Below are positions 5,695 through 5,993 of a DNA stretch of 5,993 nt, piece after piece. The position numbers were made by a program, and so were the translations under genes. Numbering within the stretch: position 1 is the first letter of the stretch; every line of letters begins with the position of its first letter. The notes below the pieces were generated by a model, which worked only from the letters and a program-made list of their open reading frames with translations, did not search any database and had not been told where the DNA came from. Source of the stretch: Euzebyaceae bacterium (GTDB lineage Bacteria; Actinomycetota; Nitriliruptoria; Euzebyales; Egibacteraceae); NCBI GenBank assembly GCA_013696915.1, contig JACCXR010000175.1, forward strand, positions 1-5,993. The letters run 5' to 3'.

Positions 5695-5993
5695 ATGAAC
5701 GCCGGCCCGCGGCGGTATGCCGCGCGCGTGGACAGAGCAGCGCGCGGGTCGCCGTTAACCTGGCCCGCCCGCTGCTCGAGATCTCGCTGCTCCTCGCGAC
5801 GGCGGTGCTCCAGCGGAGGGCTGCTCGACTTCTTCGGGGTGTTCTTCGGAGGGGCGGCCATCGGCGCGGTCGTCGGGTTGGCCGCCGCGATGGTGCTGCC
5901 ATGGCTGGACCGGCTCGCGGCCGCGGCCCTGTCGATCGCGGTCGCGTACGGGACCTTCGTGCTGGCCGACGACGTCCTCGGCTTCTCCGGCGT
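5695..5993 (+). pseudogene. Probable 5'-truncated NhaP/CPA1-like cation:proton antiporter remnant, runs off the right edge
   Basis: From about 5815 the plus strand reads GGLLDFFGVFFGGAAIG, AVVGLAAAMVLPWLD and LSIAVAYGTFVLADDVLGFSG. This is the pattern of a middle part of NhaP-type Na+/H+ antiporters: a helix with GGxxxG, a cytoplasmic loop, then a helix ending in (L/A)xxLxxSGV. The frame is open from an ATG at 5695, but residues 1-40 are Arg/Ser/Cys-rich and not membrane-like, and an antiporter should have roughly half its helices before this point. In another plus frame (5760-5810) the sequence reads LLEISLLLATAVL, reminiscent of the family's LLEGESLLNDATAVVLF segment. A frameshift with small deletions in a decayed gene would explain both. 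The rest lies beyond the window and may be longer. Alternatives are a short helical membrane protein or sequence errors. The antiporter resemblance is moderately sure; the broken status is an inference. Confidence 0.5.
5720..5747. repeat. GC-only inverted repeat, 8-bp stem with 12-nt loop
   Basis: CCGCGCGC at 5720-5727 is perfectly complementary to GCGCGCGG at 5740-5747, with a 12-nt spacer. It lies in the non-conserved start of the antiporter-like region. No T-run follows, so it is not a standard intrinsic terminator for either strand. In DNA this rich in GC such a stem can arise by chance. Confidence 0.4.

Noticed and set aside
5631..5902. Minus-strand open frames overlapping the antiporter-like region
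   Set aside because: The translations are Arg/Pro-rich with no domain, and the opposite strand carries a recognisable membrane-protein segment.

Overview
The window is GC-rich DNA with GTG as well as ATG starts and tightly packed genes. It reads like a high-GC Gram-positive chromosome, probably Actinomycetota. That placement is an inference from base composition, gene packing and protein flavour; no rRNA or other taxonomic marker is present.

Almost the whole window (about 5600 down to 1) is one minus-strand operon. In transcription order it holds: (1) an AhpD-like/carboxymuconolactone decarboxylase-fold protein (5600-4992); (2) a double-domain ABC ATPase of the nucleoside/simple-sugar class (4999-3443); (3) and (4) two different membrane permeases of the BPD_transp_2 family (3450-2302 and 2305-1355); (5) a BMP/PnrA-family substrate-binding lipoprotein (1330-167); and (6) the first 45 residues of a nitrilase-superfamily (carbon-nitrogen) hydrolase (136-1), which continues past the left edge. 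The first four genes overlap by 8, 8 and 4 nt. The last two gaps are 24 and 30 nt. This points to a single transcript with translational coupling.

Genes 2-5 form a complete NupNOPQ/RnsABCD-like importer: a lipid-anchored receptor, a heterodimeric channel and one fused ATPase carrying both nucleotide-binding domains. Characterised members of this class carry nucleosides. The flanking genes suggest the imported compound is processed on entry: the hydrolase could open an amide, ureido or nitrile bond, and the AhpD-like protein could serve a redox or unknown enzymatic role. The substrate cannot be fixed from sequence alone.

The right end (about 5601-5993) is divergent. After a short non-coding stretch, the plus strand encodes a membrane segment resembling the middle of an NhaP/CPA1-type cation:proton antiporter. 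The expected N-terminal half is absent and there is a hint of an upstream frameshift, so it is called a probable broken gene; it runs off the window.

I found no RNA gene, CRISPR array, insertion sequence or phage element, and no clearly novel system. The most useful leads are the operon's gene combination, variant motifs in the ATPase, the repetitive acidic linker in the binding protein and the decayed antiporter.
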